Source: Akebia trifoliata
Lineage: Eukaryota > Streptophyta > Magnoliopsida > Ranunculales > Lardizabalaceae
Reading direction: 5' to 3'
Length of the DNA: 64,000 nucleotides
Assembly: GCA_017979445.1 (NCBI GenBank)
Contig: CM030714.1
Coordinates: 930,001 to 994,000 of the forward strand
Shown: positions 23,734 to 36,624 of the stretch, piece after piece
Position numbering within the stretch: the first letter of the stretch is position 1
Layout of the letters: every line of letters starts with the position of its first letter
Translations under genes and position numbers: made by a program
The notes under the pieces: model-generated
The model's database searches: none
What the model was told of the DNA's origin: nothing
The model's input: only the letters and a program-made list of their open reading frames with translations

Positions 23734-26700
23734 ATGGCGACATGTCTGCCTTCTGTGTTATTGCCAATCTCGGTATCATCCTCATCTTCATCTTCCAACA
23801 CGAGAAATCGCAGAAAAACAGTTTCCTCCAATTCGAAAAACCCCTTTGTGTACAATCCCCTCTCCTCTACTTCTACGTCGATGCATCGAACCCTCCCAAG
23901 GTGAGTTTTTATTTTTTTATTTATTCAAATAAAAAATACTGTAGTTCTCCTATTTTCCTGTTTCGTTTGAGGTTTGAGCTTCCTGAATTCTGTAATTCAC
24001 TTAGAAATTTGAGTATTTGTTGGAGAGGTGGGTTGGGGGGGAGTGGGGATTTGATTACGTGGTATCCATTTTGTGTTGATTTTATGTTTTTTTTTTTAAA
24101 TTTATTTATTAATACCCGGAATTGTATTTTTGAAATTTGAGTACTTATCAAAACAATTGATTTTTGAATATATATCTTCTTTTTATTATTATTTAAATTT
24201 TACCATTTTGAATGAAAATAATAAAATCCGATTACTTTGGATTTGTATTTATTTAATATTTGAGCTTTGAGTATGAATTGGTGAGAAATTTGGCGTCTTT
24301 CTTAGTTGTTGGACTCTCAAGCAGAAATCTTTTGAATGTAAATATTGTTTGAGGATTTTGAGAGGGAATTCTAAAAAATATGGTTCCTTTTATTTGAATC
24401 TTATCGAAATTTGGTTTTTTATTTTTTTATTTTTTACAACCAATTTGCATTTTGGTAGCTTAGGAGGTTTAGTTTGTCAGTCATTTGTTGTTTTTTATTC
24501 CTGAAAGGAGAAAACTTGCACCTAAGCCAAAAATTGTTGTTAAATTTTTTAGCTTGTTTAAAGAGAAACTCCCGAAAATTAGGTTCCAAATGTTCAGTTT
24601 GTGTTCTGAGTTTGCATATTGTGTTTTGTGTAGAAAATTTTATCAAGTCCAAGCATCACTTTTGCAAGAAAATAAAGAGGAAGTGATAGTAGAGGATTCG
24701 TTCCAACCAAAAAGTTTCCCAGAAAGTGAAGGGAAAGGAAATGGTGGAGACCCATTGGAGAGTTCATCCTCCAGTGTGTTGGAGAGATGGGCCATTAAAT
24801 TTGAACAATCTGTGAATATTCTTCTCACGGTATCTTTTCTCCCTCATAACTTCTATCATTTTCGCAAAAAAATTCATTACTTCTACTGCTTTAAATTTGA
24901 TTGTTTTGTTCAGGATTCAGTTATAAAGATACTTGATGTTTTCTACCATGACCGCAATTATGCAAGGTTTTTTGTACTGGAAACAATTGCAAGAGTTCCT
25001 TATTTTGGTGGGTATTCCATTTCTTAAGTCTTTATTTTTTGTGGGTTTTATAGTCTTCTTAGAATGCCAAGACCTTTTCAACTTACCTCACTATTTTGGC
25101 ACTTGTGTTTGGCTCTGTAAAACTTTTAGGAGAACAAACTTGAGTATGCCTCACAAATATTAATACTGTATCAAACTCGTTAGGATGGTAAAGTCGGTGT
25201 ATGCCGATAGGATGATATGGATGCAAAACCCATCCTCACCCATGTCCAAGCCGTCCTCATAACTGATCTGTTTCCTTATCCAAAAGAAAAGTAATCTAAA
25301 ATACAAAAGATAAAAGAAATTCGGGGGACTTGGTTGAACTGAATTGAATGAGTAAAAGGGTAGGTCACACTGACACGCTTATGTGCCTTGAGTGAGCCCT
25401 GAGATGAACTCAAGTTTGGGTCATGGATTAAGCGTTATAGTATGCAAGTGTGTGTGTCCCGAAGATTTCAATTTCTAGAGGTGTTCAGAAACCCTTTCAG
25501 AGAACTCAATGAATTTCGTCCAAAGTTTGTCAATTTGATCATTGAAACTTGACAATTAATGAGAAAAACTTTTATGGCCATCTTATCATGCATGCTAACT
25601 GTGTGTGTCTTTGATGTTATGGAAGCCTTCATGTCTGTGCTGCACATGTATGAGAGTTTTGGTTGGTGGAGAAAGGCAGATTATTTGAAAGTGCATTTTG
25701 CTGAAAGCTGGAACGAGATGCATCATCTACTTATCATGGAGGTACCCAATTTTCCCTCTAGTGACTTCCCATTTTTCATGTTTACACGCTTCTTATTTTT
25801 TGTTTACTGAAACAACTTTCTGAATCTTATGTATTATAAACATCATATTATTATACATTGTGAGTAATCAACACTTGGGTATATGCAATTAGACCATGAT
25901 AGATAGGATGGTTGAGCAAGAAGCTTCATATTATGAGTTGCTCTTTTAAGTCTTCTGAGTTTCATAGGTTGCTTGATGTTTAGAGTGTGTCATGTTTCTA
26001 TTTGCAGGAACTCGGGGGTAATGAGTGGTGGTTCGATCGCTTTCTTGCTCGACATATCGCAATCTTTTATTACTTCATGACAGCCTTTATGTATGCTGTA
26101 AGCCCGAGAATGGCATGTAAGTTTGGGGATCCAAATTTGCTTTGATAGCAATATTTTAGTTCTCTCTTTCTTGACATTATCACTGAATGAGTGCCTTCTT
26201 GTTCTGAAAGGAGCTGAGGACTTTTGATAAGAGGATGAAACTTTCTCTAAACTTTACCATTTTCATTATTTTTTCCCTTTTCCCCACCAAGCACAATAGA
26301 ACAACTCAGAACAGCCAGACGGTTTTTATTCCTCCAAGCAGAAACCGGGATACTTATTCAATTATTGTGGCTTAATTTCTCAAAGAACCAAACTTCTTAC
26401 TGGCATCTTCACTTGTGCCCCCTACAATGCCAATAACATTCTATGGTGTTGAAAAACCTAGTTTTCATGGCATCTATGTTCCCTCAGTCACGTATTTACA
26501 CTAGAAAATTTCTTCTCTAAACTGATGATAGCATCGTTTCTGACTTAAGGGAACTCGAACCCCTAAACCCAATCTCTCTGGCTGCTTAGTTTCACAAATT
26601 TGTTGCCAAGCACCAGCGAACTTTTTTTTTTTCTTTTTGCCCTAAGATCAGTAAGCCCTGTTTTTAATTAGATGGAGCGAATTGAACCCAGTACCTATGG

Positions 26701-28459
26701 CATCACCCATAGACCAACTAACTTGTTTACTGATTTTTGGAGCTTGCCTCTCATCTGAGAATCCTTTGGATATCTCACCTTTTCACGGTAGTGGTTGATG
26801 TTGGAGTATCTACAATTTTTACTCAAAGATTGAAATAGAAGTTTTCAACAGAATATACTACAAGGCATTAGATTCAGATGCTATATGCGTATCTTCTTCT
26901 TATTCATGATTTTTGCAGATCATTTTTCTGAATGTGTGGAGAAACATGCATTTGAAACTTATGACAAGTTTATCAAGCTCCAGGGAGGTAAGTTTACATT
27001 TCATTTGGTTGAGTTATGCATTACTAGAGAAAACAGATGATACCATTGAATTATATTTGTAAAACTGTGTAGTCTCCACCATTTTGTTTTTGGTTAACGG
27101 GGGTATCCGAACTTATGTCCGAGTAGTGGGACCGGGTGAGCCATGGCCTGGACCAAGGCATATGGGTCACTCCCCCAGGCACGTGCAACGCCCACACATC
27201 ACACTCACTAGGTAAGTGAGGGTACACCCTCGCGGGTGACCTTGAGGAGCCATTGCTCATATTGGGTATCGAACACAACTTACAGACTCTCACCGCTTAT
27301 TGGATTCGAAATTGCCATTGAGCCAACCCCTTGGGGTTTAGTCCTGCCATATGTTGGCTTGCATAGAGAGGGGTCCTGACCATCCATGAGCGGACATTGC
27401 TAGGGATCTATTAAAACATTCCAATCGGTTGATTCTAACCATCCAACATATGAATTTTTTTGCCCCCCTGGCAAAAAAAGAAAAAGAAAAAACCGTAATT
27501 ATTCACACTGTTTCAATGAGAGTAACGTGTTGGTTTCATTACATTGATGCAGAAGAATTGAAAACTTTGCCTGCCCCTCAAGTTGCAGTCAAATACTACA
27601 CAGAAGGCGACTTGTACTTGTTTGGTAAGACCATCACCACCCTTATTACTACCTAGGTTCCAAGTCTTCAACTGCTGTCTTTGTGAACACAAATATTTTG
27701 TATCTCTTTCCAGATGAATTTCAAACTGACAGACCTCCCAAGTCTCGAAGGCCAGTTATAGGTAAGGATTGATCCAACTTTATTTTTATGGTGTTTTGAT
27801 CTGTATTATGGTTGTTTGCTTTGTTGTTCAGTTTGCATTCACGGTATGCAAATCATCCTACATGCTCTAGAAAGGGGAGTTGCTTAAAAGTTTCACTACA
27901 ACTTGTCTAAGTTCTGAGTGCATAAGCAATCAATAAAAAAATAAAATGATTGCTGAAAACTGATTGTTATTCGATTCTCATGTTTAATCTTTTTTTAACT
28001 TGTCTGAACATCATTGACTTCAAACAAACCGATCTCATTAGTTGGTGTTCTTGAATCTGTAAGAGGAATATTTATGAACTTTTCTTTAGACCTTGGTTTC
28101 TAACATCATTTTTGAAGTCCCCTTGTCTAATACTAGTACACAGAAGATCTTAGCAGGAACCATCATGTGTGTTTCTTAGTTTTTACGAGATATAATAAAA
28201 ACATGCTAATTGAAATCTTGCATCTTTTCTTTCAGAGAACTTGTATGATGTGTTTATGAACATAAGAGATGACGAAGCAGAACACTGCAAGACAATGAAA
28301 GCTTGTCAGACTCCTGGAAACCTACGCTCTCCTCATTCTAATACAGATGATTCCTTTGAAGATGACTCTAGCAGTGTCCTGCCTGGAACAGATTGTCAAG
28401 GAATTGTAGATTGTTTAACGAAGTCTGTAACCTCTCCTCAAGTAAAAGAAAAAATATAA
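23734..28459 (+). CDS. PTOX: Plastid terminal oxidase (PTOX / IMMUTANS / AOX4), 364 aa
   Basis: Di-iron plastoquinol:oxygen oxidoreductase of thylakoids, needed for carotenoid desaturation and chlororespiration. Nine exons in phase, the count known for Arabidopsis IMMUTANS: 23734-23900, 24634-24829, 24914-25007, 25626-25741, 26008-26116, 26919-26987, 27553-27624, 27714-27761 and 28236-28459 (TAA). The N-terminus (MATCLPSVLLPISVSSSS...) is rich in Ser/Thr with few acids, a typical chloroplast transit peptide over roughly 60 residues. All six iron ligands are present: E144 (LETIARVPYF), E183 and H186 (NEMHHLLIMEE), E235 (SECVEKH), E304 and H307 (RDDEAEH). The 16-codon exon 8 (DEFQTDRPPKSRRPVI) is the segment peculiar to plastid oxidases and absent from mitochondrial AOX. 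The C-terminal tail after ACQTPG is variable and acidic. The start is the first ATG after a (GA)n leader. The call is very secure. Confidence 0.96.
26117..26918. other. PTOX intron 5 (802 bp) with tRNA-like SINE fragment
   Basis: The intron contains, near 26651-26730 on the minus strand, taactagttgg-like A-box words and ggtactgggttcaattcgct, which looks like a B box. This suggests a SINE head. The rest is not recognised. Confidence 0.4.
27089..27337 (-). mobile_element. tRNA-derived SINE (copy 2) in PTOX intron 6
   Basis: On the minus strand it starts aaggggttggctcaatggca (A-box-like) with ttgtgttcgatacccaatat (B-box-like) about 45 bases on. The body gtgatgtgtgggcgttgcac is shared with copies 1 and 3. 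It sits antisense to PTOX between exons 6 and 7. Confidence 0.65.
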
Positions 28460-30112
28460 GTAAAAAATAAATAAAGAGGGTGACAATTTAACAATAATCA
28501 AATATATATAAATGAATTGTATAGATAGAAACAATGTTGATTTAATACAAGTTTTGATTCTGCGGTAGAGAGATGTTCTTTCTAGATTTGGTTCTTGTAG
28601 TCAATAATTCTTTAAATGGTGGAGTAATCTCTGTCTAGTACAAATGGAATGGGGGAGAGAGAAATGGCTTGTAGAGCTTGCAGTGTCTACAAGTGACGTA
28701 GTCATCATTCAAGAAATCATGAACATTTTTGTTAACCGAAATTAGTCTAGCACTTTCTTTTCCAGCACAAATATGAATGCTTTTTGTGTTTTTGACCAGA
28801 ATGGCATGTGTTACCCATTGTATGGTGACGAAACATGGGCTGATGTGTTGATTATTTTTCTTAATGTGGGCATTCTGTCTGTTATAATGGTTGGGAGCGA
28901 GGAGTAGGAAAGGTTTTTGTGTCACAACAGTCATGCTCCATTTCATGTTTTGATGGTGGAAGTATATAAAAAGAAATATTCAGGCTGATGGTCCTAAAAG
29001 AACGAGAGGATGATCCAGAATAACATGGGATGGAGATGGTAAAAGAAGGTATAAACTCGCTCTCAATAACAGAAGACATGGCTTTGGATGGAGTGGCATT
29101 GATGAACAGGACTTGTTTATCTCTAATTTTGGGGTAAGACTGTTGTCATTGACGGTGGAATTGTGGGAAAACATTATTACCATTTGACTCCATTCATTGC
29201 CTTCCTAATTCCTATGTTAAAAGAAGGTTGTGTTTGACGGGCCATGGGTTAAAATATCGTATCGATTGAATGTTTCAGTTAATGAAAAAATTGATACGGT
29301 ATCGGCCGATACATTCGATACAAACTGATACATTCTGATATAAACTCGATACATTCAATGTATTGGGGTCAATGCCAATATGTATCGACCGATATTTTAG
29401 ACATTCAATGTATTGGGGTCAATGCCAATATGTATTGACCGATATTTTAGACCATGGACCTGGCTACATGCTGCAACATACTCCCATCACTCCACTGGGA
29501 AACACTAGAAATATGTAACTTGGATCATTAATCATACTGAATGCGTTCTCTACTGCAACACCCCCCTTAATTTTGCCCCATTTGAAATGGGTGGGGAAGC
29601 TCTCAAATTTTAGTCTAAATGTACTCTAGCCTAAACAAGATATCTGCTGGAACTCACTCTCTACCACCACTTAACTACCATGATGAAGGCTAGACTCTCT
29701 TCATTCTACTGTTTTTTCATCAAGAATTTGTAACAAGACAATGTTATACTATAAGGTGACATCACACATTGCCGATGTGTTTGTGGATAGTTTCATTATT
29801 GAAAAAGGGCTCCCCTTTGTGTTGTTTAATCCCTGATTTTGAACTTTTTATCTTCACATCGATAAAAATCTTCTTCTATTCTTTGCAAACTACAGCATTT
29901 ATAAAATCCTAGCTTCACAAACCAGGTGAGCTAGTTTGATTTAAAACCAGGATCACCATTTCAAATAGCAATCTTGAAGATGCAAAAGACCGACAAATCG
30001 AAAAGATGTATTAAAATTGCTATAATCCCAAGTTAAAGAGGATAATTTTACAAAAGATATTCATATTTTTTCATCGGTGAAACTTAGTAACCATTCGACT
30101 GAGTCACAACTT
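28460..30112. other. Convergent intergenic region between PTOX and the 194-aa gene
   Basis: Contains the 3' UTRs of both genes. A stretch near 29060-29170 (acatggctttggatggagtg) resembles 3' ends of RTE-type LINEs. A palindromic element with a 50-base tandem duplication lies at 29243-29460. No gene recognised. Confidence 0.5.
29243..29460. mobile_element. Palindromic element with internal 50-bp tandem duplication
   Basis: The ends ccatgggttaaaatatcg and gatattttagaccatgg are inverted. Inside, the 50 bases at 29351-29400 are repeated at 29401-29450 with one base difference (tgtatcgacc versus tgtattgacc). The interior is made of gatac-rich words. Non-coding. Confidence 0.6.
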
Positions 30113-31179
30113 TTAACTGCTAACAAGATTGTTGGGTTTGCCAGGAAGTGTGGTGGTGGTGTCCTGCAACACTTCGGAATTTGTAGCAGTACTATCTGGT
30201 GGCCTGGTCCTGGTCAATGGCCTTCTTAGGAATTGCCACCTCCGTGGCTTTATCTGTCCCAGCAATTTCAGCTGCTCTTTCCTGAACTTCCTATTTGCAT
30301 ACCATCTTCCACCTCGCCAACCCAAACCATACCTACAATGAGTGGAAAAAAAGGATAATTCAGATGAGAAGATTTGAGTTTCTGCATTTAGTTACATAGG
30401 CTAAGTCTGCTTATTGTATAAAAGTGTTACATAGGAACACATTTTTTAGACAACTTTCAGCAATATTGTTGGTGTTTCTGTGTATGCATGTAACAAATAT
30501 CTACGTTTTAATTGTTGCTTTGCCTATAATTCAGGAATTTTAGTTTTCGGGAAAAAAAAATATTTTGGTTAATAGGACAATAGTTCGGATTCAGTTCACA
30601 TATTCATTAATTTGTTCGGATTGGATTGGGTATATGTTTAAAAAATTTCGGATTGGTATTGGAGTGGTATTGATCTGGTACCAAACCGATCCGTTGCCAG
30701 TCCTAGGCTCTAGAAAGGGCAAGAGGAAAACTGAAAATGACATGGGTAGAGGTAGTATGAAAAGATATGAAGAGGCATGCCTTTGATTGAGGATTATGTA
30801 TGGTTCATGATAGAGTTACATGGAGAAATAGGATTCATGTTGGCGACCACAGTAAAGGGATAAAGTTGTAAATAGATGTTAAAGAACAAACCCAATAACT
30901 AATGAGGTTCCAGCAGTGGCAATGCAAGCTGAAGTGCTGATATTTCCTGAACCAACAATCTTCTTAATTTCAGCATGTTCAATATGATGATTGTTTTTCA
31001 TCTGCTCAAAAAAGAAAAGAAAAAAGAACACCATTATTCTCATGCCTAGCAAATACTGCTAAGAATAGCATAAAACATGAACCACTCAAGGCAACATTCC
31101 ATGATGCACAAATAAAATTATTATCCTATTTCTATCCTAAACAAATACAGTGGTCATTACTGCTAGAGTGAGTGAGTGA

Positions 31180-31210
<31 letters not shown>

Positions 31211-34109
31211 GTCCAACTATGGGTTCAGACTAAGCACATGTACCAGGTCATTGGTCCATCTAAATTTGTTTAATAATCAAACAGGTAGTCCAGAACAGTT
31301 ATAATAGGACACTGATGTCAAAGCCCTGGTGGGAAATACATTACCACCTAAATCCCATTACGAAAACAAGGAAGTCAGGTAACAATTAAACGTTTTTTTG
31401 TGTGCGCGCCCATTTCCAACAATTATCAGTGTGCTACTACTGTACAAACTTAAAACTCCAACTGTGACATCATTGGCCTTAAAAAGGTATGGCGGGGGAG
31501 GGGTTGGTCTTCAAGGTATTTCAAGAATTACGAATACAATCTATGAAATGCTCTAAAAGAGTGATAGGGAAGCCAAAAAGGACAAGGTGATGCAGGAACT
31601 ATGTCCAAAAGCCTAGGGCTGAAACAAAGTTTTTCTGGACCTCATAATCAGGCCCAAATTTTACATAAAATTTTCTGTGCCATGGTCTAGCCCCTTTTTA
31701 GACCATATTCCCAAATCAGTTGCAAGACCCAAAATTCAGCTCATTAAGAATACTTTTGGAATGTTCAAACTTCAAACTACGACTACATAAATTACTATGT
31801 TTAGTAATTACACCATTGGCGAAATGGTATATGGGTTCATACGCCCCAAGACTTACCTGGTATTTTGCCAATGATGAGTAATGAATGTTAAAGATTGTCG
31901 AAGAGCAAGCAATCAAAATGATTCCAAACAATATAATTCATAAATGGAGAAGATCTTTTGCTGCAAAATCCTACCTGGGTTGAAGTTACTGAGCCAACAT
32001 AAGAGGCAACATTAGGCTACTGAGCCATATATTTCATAATGCATGTTTTGACACAAGCTTCCAATTTAAGACAATGAGAAATTAATAATTCGATATCCCT
32101 GGGGTTTCCCAAAGGCCTGGATTTTTTACAAGATCATTTAAATACTCACAAATGAGTGTAAAAACTATGAGATAAGAATAAAATCTGAAGGGCATTCGAA
32201 ATGATAACTTCTTTCCCCAAACCGACAAGCAACGGGTGTAAGCATCCACTAGAATTCCCAGTTCTTCGCAATTAGACCTCAGATAATATGACCATTAGCA
32301 AAGAAATGATGAAGACAATGTTGGGGACTTTCTTTGATCAGTATTATAAAAATTTATGCAATTCAGGTTTGCCTAAAAGTCTTAATAGAATATTATTAAT
32401 TAGGGTCCGGTCAGGAAATCACAAAATAAAGTTCTAGTAACTCAGTCTAAGAAATCAATATGATAAGCAACTTACAGCATTTTCTATAGAGTCAAGCCTT
32501 TCCTCAACTTTTGCTTGATGAAGGTACCGTAAAGAATAACCTGCAACACAATTTCAAAGTTCAAGAGGGAGCTAGGCCCCATCTAAACTACAAACACACA
32601 CAAAGAGAGATAAGAGTCGTTACTAGATCATTACTATTCCTAGTAGACTACAAGATTAATTTCTTGATCTTCGCTAGGTGTATAATGGTAAGTTTTATTG
32701 AGGATGATAATGATCTCATTATGAAGCTACCAAGTACAAGCAACTTCTCTTATATTTCCTGAATAAACTTGCATTCTTATTGGCACTTGTCTTAGTGGAT
32801 TTCAAAGTGAATATGATATCTCAAAACCAAATTTGCTGTCCAATTGCTACACCATAATTTTTTCCTTTTTGTTATTCTTTTTTAACACATAAGGTGAACG
32901 TTATCCAACGAATTAGTGAGTTCAAGAAGATGCTTATCTAAGAAAAACGGGGGATATAATCATATCTTTGGACAAGCTAACATTCCGGGGCCTGAATTTA
33001 TGGATATTCCAGTAGAGGTACTGAAAAGTAGTCATTGAAAAGTCCCTATAAACTTTATAAGCATTTTAGAGATGTTTTTAACCTTGGAGAAGCATATATT
33101 CTTTTGGGGGGCTTGTATTACAGCATATATCAGCAAGTAGGATTGTTGAGAAGCATATATTCTTTCGTGGTGTTTGCTACATTGTGGTTGTGCAATTGGA
33201 ATTTTCAGAAGTTCTTCAGGGTTTGTTGGTGTTTCCAGCCGACACCATCATACAAACCCGCAACATGAGAAGATTTGAATCGGTAACTGAGGAAACATAC
33301 AACCATGGTTTTAATTCTCGTCCGATACGTCTCGGTATCGTCCACGAACGAGAAGGATAGACAAGTCAAACGAATCGGACAAGATTTAAAACCATAGTTC
33401 ATTTTTTCTCATTGTTGAATGAGAAAACTCAAACGTATCGGAAAACTTGTCCGAGATGACTCGGTCTCGTTCAAATCAATCTTGTTGAAGACTTCTAAAA
33501 TAGGGTTTTTGCCTTTCTTTCCTATCTGACTTTAAAATTCTGTTATCTTCAATAAAATCATTGCTTTTGCAATAACCTTGGATGGTTTAATTAGAGTTCC
33601 TAAGTCCAAACATTCTAGAAAGTTTCAAATACGAATAATCCTTTAAAAACATAACCAATCAAACAAGAACTAAAGTGAATTTCAAGTTCAACCCTAACAG
33701 AACTCACCAGCCCATGCAGTTGCAACTGATGCTAAAGAAGTCGAAATTGTAAACACCACCCTATGTCTCTCAAAAATATCCTTAAAAAACACAGAAATAA
33801 AACAAAAATTATAACTCAAAACTAATTATCCATACCCCATTAAAACAGCAACAAAAGCAATTGAAACCCATAAAAAAAAGCTGATAAAATACAAATTAAA
33901 AAGAAAAAAAAAAAAACCAAACCCCACGAAAAATTAATCGAAACCCATTAAATAAATATCAAATTAGATCCTAAAACAAGGAAAGAGAGTACCTTGGTAG
34001 AAAAATAGGTGTCTTGAACAGCAGACCATGAGTTCAAAGCTTTCCTTCTCAAGCGAGGAACGGCTAGAGAACCAAAAATCGAAGACCCAGAGATCCTTAG
34101 ACGATGCAT
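30113..34109 (-). CDS. Unrecognised protein with mitochondrial-like presequence and two membrane segments, 194 aa
   Basis: Five exons in phase: 34109-33993, 33780-33708, 32540-32476, 31001-30892 and 30332-30113 (TAA), all GT-AG. I do not recognise the family; it looks like a conserved plant protein of unknown role. The N-terminus (MHRLRISGSSIFGSLAVPRL) is rich in Arg and Ser without acids, as in mitochondrial presequences, and ends in DTYFSTK before exon 2. Two hydrophobic segments follow: about 47-63 (VVFTISTSLASVATAWA) and about 106-125 (ISTSACIATAGTSLVIGYGL). Between them is a charged, helical stretch (LHQAKVEERLDSIENAMKNN) that could form a short coiled coil. After the second segment comes a glycine/aromatic, strongly basic region (GLGWRGGRWYANRKFRKEQL, then KPRRWQFLRRPLTR) and a polar Thr/Asn tail. 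A small inner-membrane protein is a reasonable guess, no more. The steady exon phases and hydrophobic pattern make a real gene likely. Confidence 0.75.
31002..32475. other. Intron 3 of the 194-aa gene (1.47 kb)
   Basis: AT-rich intron with a GA/GT microsatellite (about 31168-31210: gagtgagtgagtgtgtgtgt, then gagagag). No exon or clear element seen. Confidence 0.5.
32541..33707. other. Intron 2 of the 194-aa gene (1.17 kb) with a dispersed repeat
   Basis: The part at about 33300-33480 (ccatggttttaattctcgtc ... gtccgagatgactcggtctc) resembles 58672-58890. Both carry catggttttaa-like starts and repeated words for tcgg/ccga, so they are probably one dispersed element family. Nothing coding. Confidence 0.4.
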
Positions 34110-34569
34110 TCTCCTCGAGAATCGGTTTAGGAATCCAATTCTCGAGTTTTCTCAATCTGGGTCTAGAACATATGAGAACTTCTTTTGCAGAAAAGAGACG
34201 ACTAGCGAGGATCTTCTCCAGTTCTCCCCGATCGAACAGTTATTTTGATTTGACTTCAGAGGCTTAATTAATAGGGTGATTTAGAATTACGCCCTCCATT
34301 TTTTGGTGAATATATGAGGAGAACCCCAATGTTTTTAAACTGATGACACACCCTTGATCTCGGTCTGCTTCTATGGGCTAATAAAAATGACCTAAATACT
34401 CTCATCTTCAACCACTAATGAAAAATCCATCTTGATTTTTTTCCCCCAAAATCCACCATCTTAAATTTTTATGGTAAATTAGTTTAATCTACTCAACCTT
34501 ATCTTTAATCATCATTTTGAACCACACCCTAACCGTTTGTATAAAACTTCAACATTTTTTTTATGAATA

Positions 34570-34762
34570 ATGTTTTTCTGACACCCCCCTCTTATACACG
34601 CCCCTCACATTGCATGTGTTAGAATTATAAATTCTTTTCTTCGGGATACACAACTGCACATATTTATGAAGATGTAAATTTGTATCCCAAGGGAAAAAAT
34701 CTATGATTCTAACCCATGCCACGTCAAGGGCGTGTGTCAGAGGGGGCGTTAGAAACTGACAA
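34570..34762. mobile_element. MITE-like palindromic element, family 1 (copy c)
   Basis: Outer arms tctgacacccccctcttata and the inverse of gtgtcagagggggcgttaga pair imperfectly. The core is tcttcgggatacacaactgc on the left and ttgtatcccaagggaaaaaa on the right. Arms carry tgccacgtca on the right. Confidence 0.65.
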
Positions 34763-36197
34763 CTTTTTTTATACCAAAATTTTCATCTACTTTATCAAAA
34801 CAAGCAATAATGAAATTTGAGTTAGGTTTCATCATAGGGTAACATAAATAAATAAGAAAAGACAAGTTAACATAATATACAATTCGCCTTGACGATTGAA
34901 GGTTGACGGAAAAACCATCACTTTGGGAAGAAAAGTAAAGGATTTTGGACTAAAAGTTGAAGATGTGGGCATTTAATTCAATTTTATTGGTCTCTCATGA
35001 AAGCTTGAGGTCAAGCGAACATACCATAAACTAAGAAGTTTAAACTGGTGCGCAAATAAAAATAGTATCAGTTCATTTTACATGAATTAATGAATATATT
35101 TAAGAATTTTTTTTATGATTTAAAATATTAATTATGTATGCCTTGCGGCACAGTCTTTAGGATCCGTCAGATGGTGAGTCTTCTTTGATGATAATAAAGT
35201 TACAAATTATAAAAAACTAAAATATACAAAAAAAAAAAAAAAAATACTTTACTCCTTAATAATAAAAGTGTGATATTGTCCCCACAATATATCTTGTGGC
35301 GCATTTTTTGGGCCCCACATTATATTTAGAGTACTTAAAAATGATCAACTATTTAATGACTAAAGATCATCCATAAAAGAATGCTCAAATCCAAATGGAA
35401 GTCACCTAAGATTATCAAATCTGAAGATGTTAATGAGGCCAAAATGTGGCAATATGAGTGACTTAAAGTCTTCCTAATGACGTCAAATCTATATATGGAT
35501 ATCAAATCGGATGATTTAGGGTTGTCAATGGATTGGCCCAGACCCAAAATCCAATTCATTATGAGTTAGAATTTGGGTTTTGGTAAGGATCCAATTTGAT
35601 AGCCTATCAGATGGGTTCTACATCAACCATGTCCCTATCCGATAAGAGCCCCCAATCGTATAAAATGTGAGGTGTTGTATGGATTATATTAGACATTTAG
35701 TTTAAACTTAGAAATTTATTTATTATTTGGATCTGATCCGAACCAATTGTTATCTTATAAGTTTTGGATCCTAAAATTGAGATCCAAAAAACAAAAATGA
35801 CACTCACTATGCAACCATTGAAGTCTTATTCCAAAGACTTGGGATTGGGTAAACAATACTATTCCTCCATTCAATTTTTTTTCCGTAGCTGCGAATGTTA
35901 TTGAAGGTGTGTCCATAACCACTTTCACAATTTCATTAATAAAGATAAAAATTCTCAAAATGTAGTCCATGCCACAAAAGTAAATTCTCAATACATTTGA
36001 AGTTTCATCGGTTCATAATGCACACAGAAAGCAATCAACATGTCCCGTTGAAACTAATTTGAACTATGTTTCCAATTCTTTTAACAGGTCCTGCAAATGT
36101 AGAAGGACAAAACATTAGCAATCCAAAACATGCAAGATCTCCCATCCTTCAGCATTTTACATCAAATAATGATTTTCTAACCCCCCCCCCCCCCTTT

Positions 36198-36340
36198 TGA
36201 CATACGCCCCCATCACAGAACCATAGATCATTTGCCTTGGGATACACAGAATCATTAATTTTTCTTGTGTATACCAAGGCAAATGATCTACGGTTCTGTG
36301 ATGGGGGCGTATGCCAGAAAGGGACGCCAGATTATCACGT
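36198..36340. mobile_element. MITE-like palindromic element, family 1 (copy d, best-preserved hairpin)
   Basis: gacatacgcccccatcacag, aaccatagatcatttgcctt and gggatacaca on the left are matched almost without mismatch by tgtgtataccaaggcaaatg, atctacggttctgtgatggg and ggcgtatgcc on the right, around a loop of about 20 bases. A C run (36181-36194) precedes it. Confidence 0.75.
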
Positions 36341-36624
36341 CTCTTTTACATCTAACAACAGATATTGTCTGTGCAAATAAAGACTTTAAAACAACAAAAG
36401 TGAAAAAATGGGGAGAAAAAAGGACTTACATTTTTCACCTGCATTTTATTCACCACCAAAACAAATAAAAAAATCCCTCCTTGCTTCCTGCCTTCACCCA
36501 CCACATAGATCTTAAAATAGCCTATCCAATTCAACAGAACTGCGGGTAAAATTGGGTAGTGGGAGGCACATGTGCAAAAAATTTCCTTTGAAGCAACTGG
36601 GCAATAAAAAGAAGGGAGAGCACT

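Larger units (their letters stand above)
34110..36624. other. Intergenic region between the 194-aa gene promoter and the CCCH gene 3' end
   Basis: Holds two family 1 palindromes (about 34570-34762 and 36198-36340), an A run (35230-35246), and an element end tagggttgtcaatggattgg near 35517. A stretch at 35795-36000 (gaagtcttattccaaagact) looks like a LINE 3' end. No gene is supported. Confidence 0.55.

Noticed and set aside
24474..25163. Plus-strand frames extending through PTOX exons 2-3 into introns
   Set aside because: The true exons end at consensus donors in phase with the conserved oxidase; the extensions are intron translation.
28635..29183. Minus-strand frames of 65-103 codons downstream of PTOX
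   Set aside because: No known domain; part looks like the reverse of a LINE 3' end, and no exon structure could be built.
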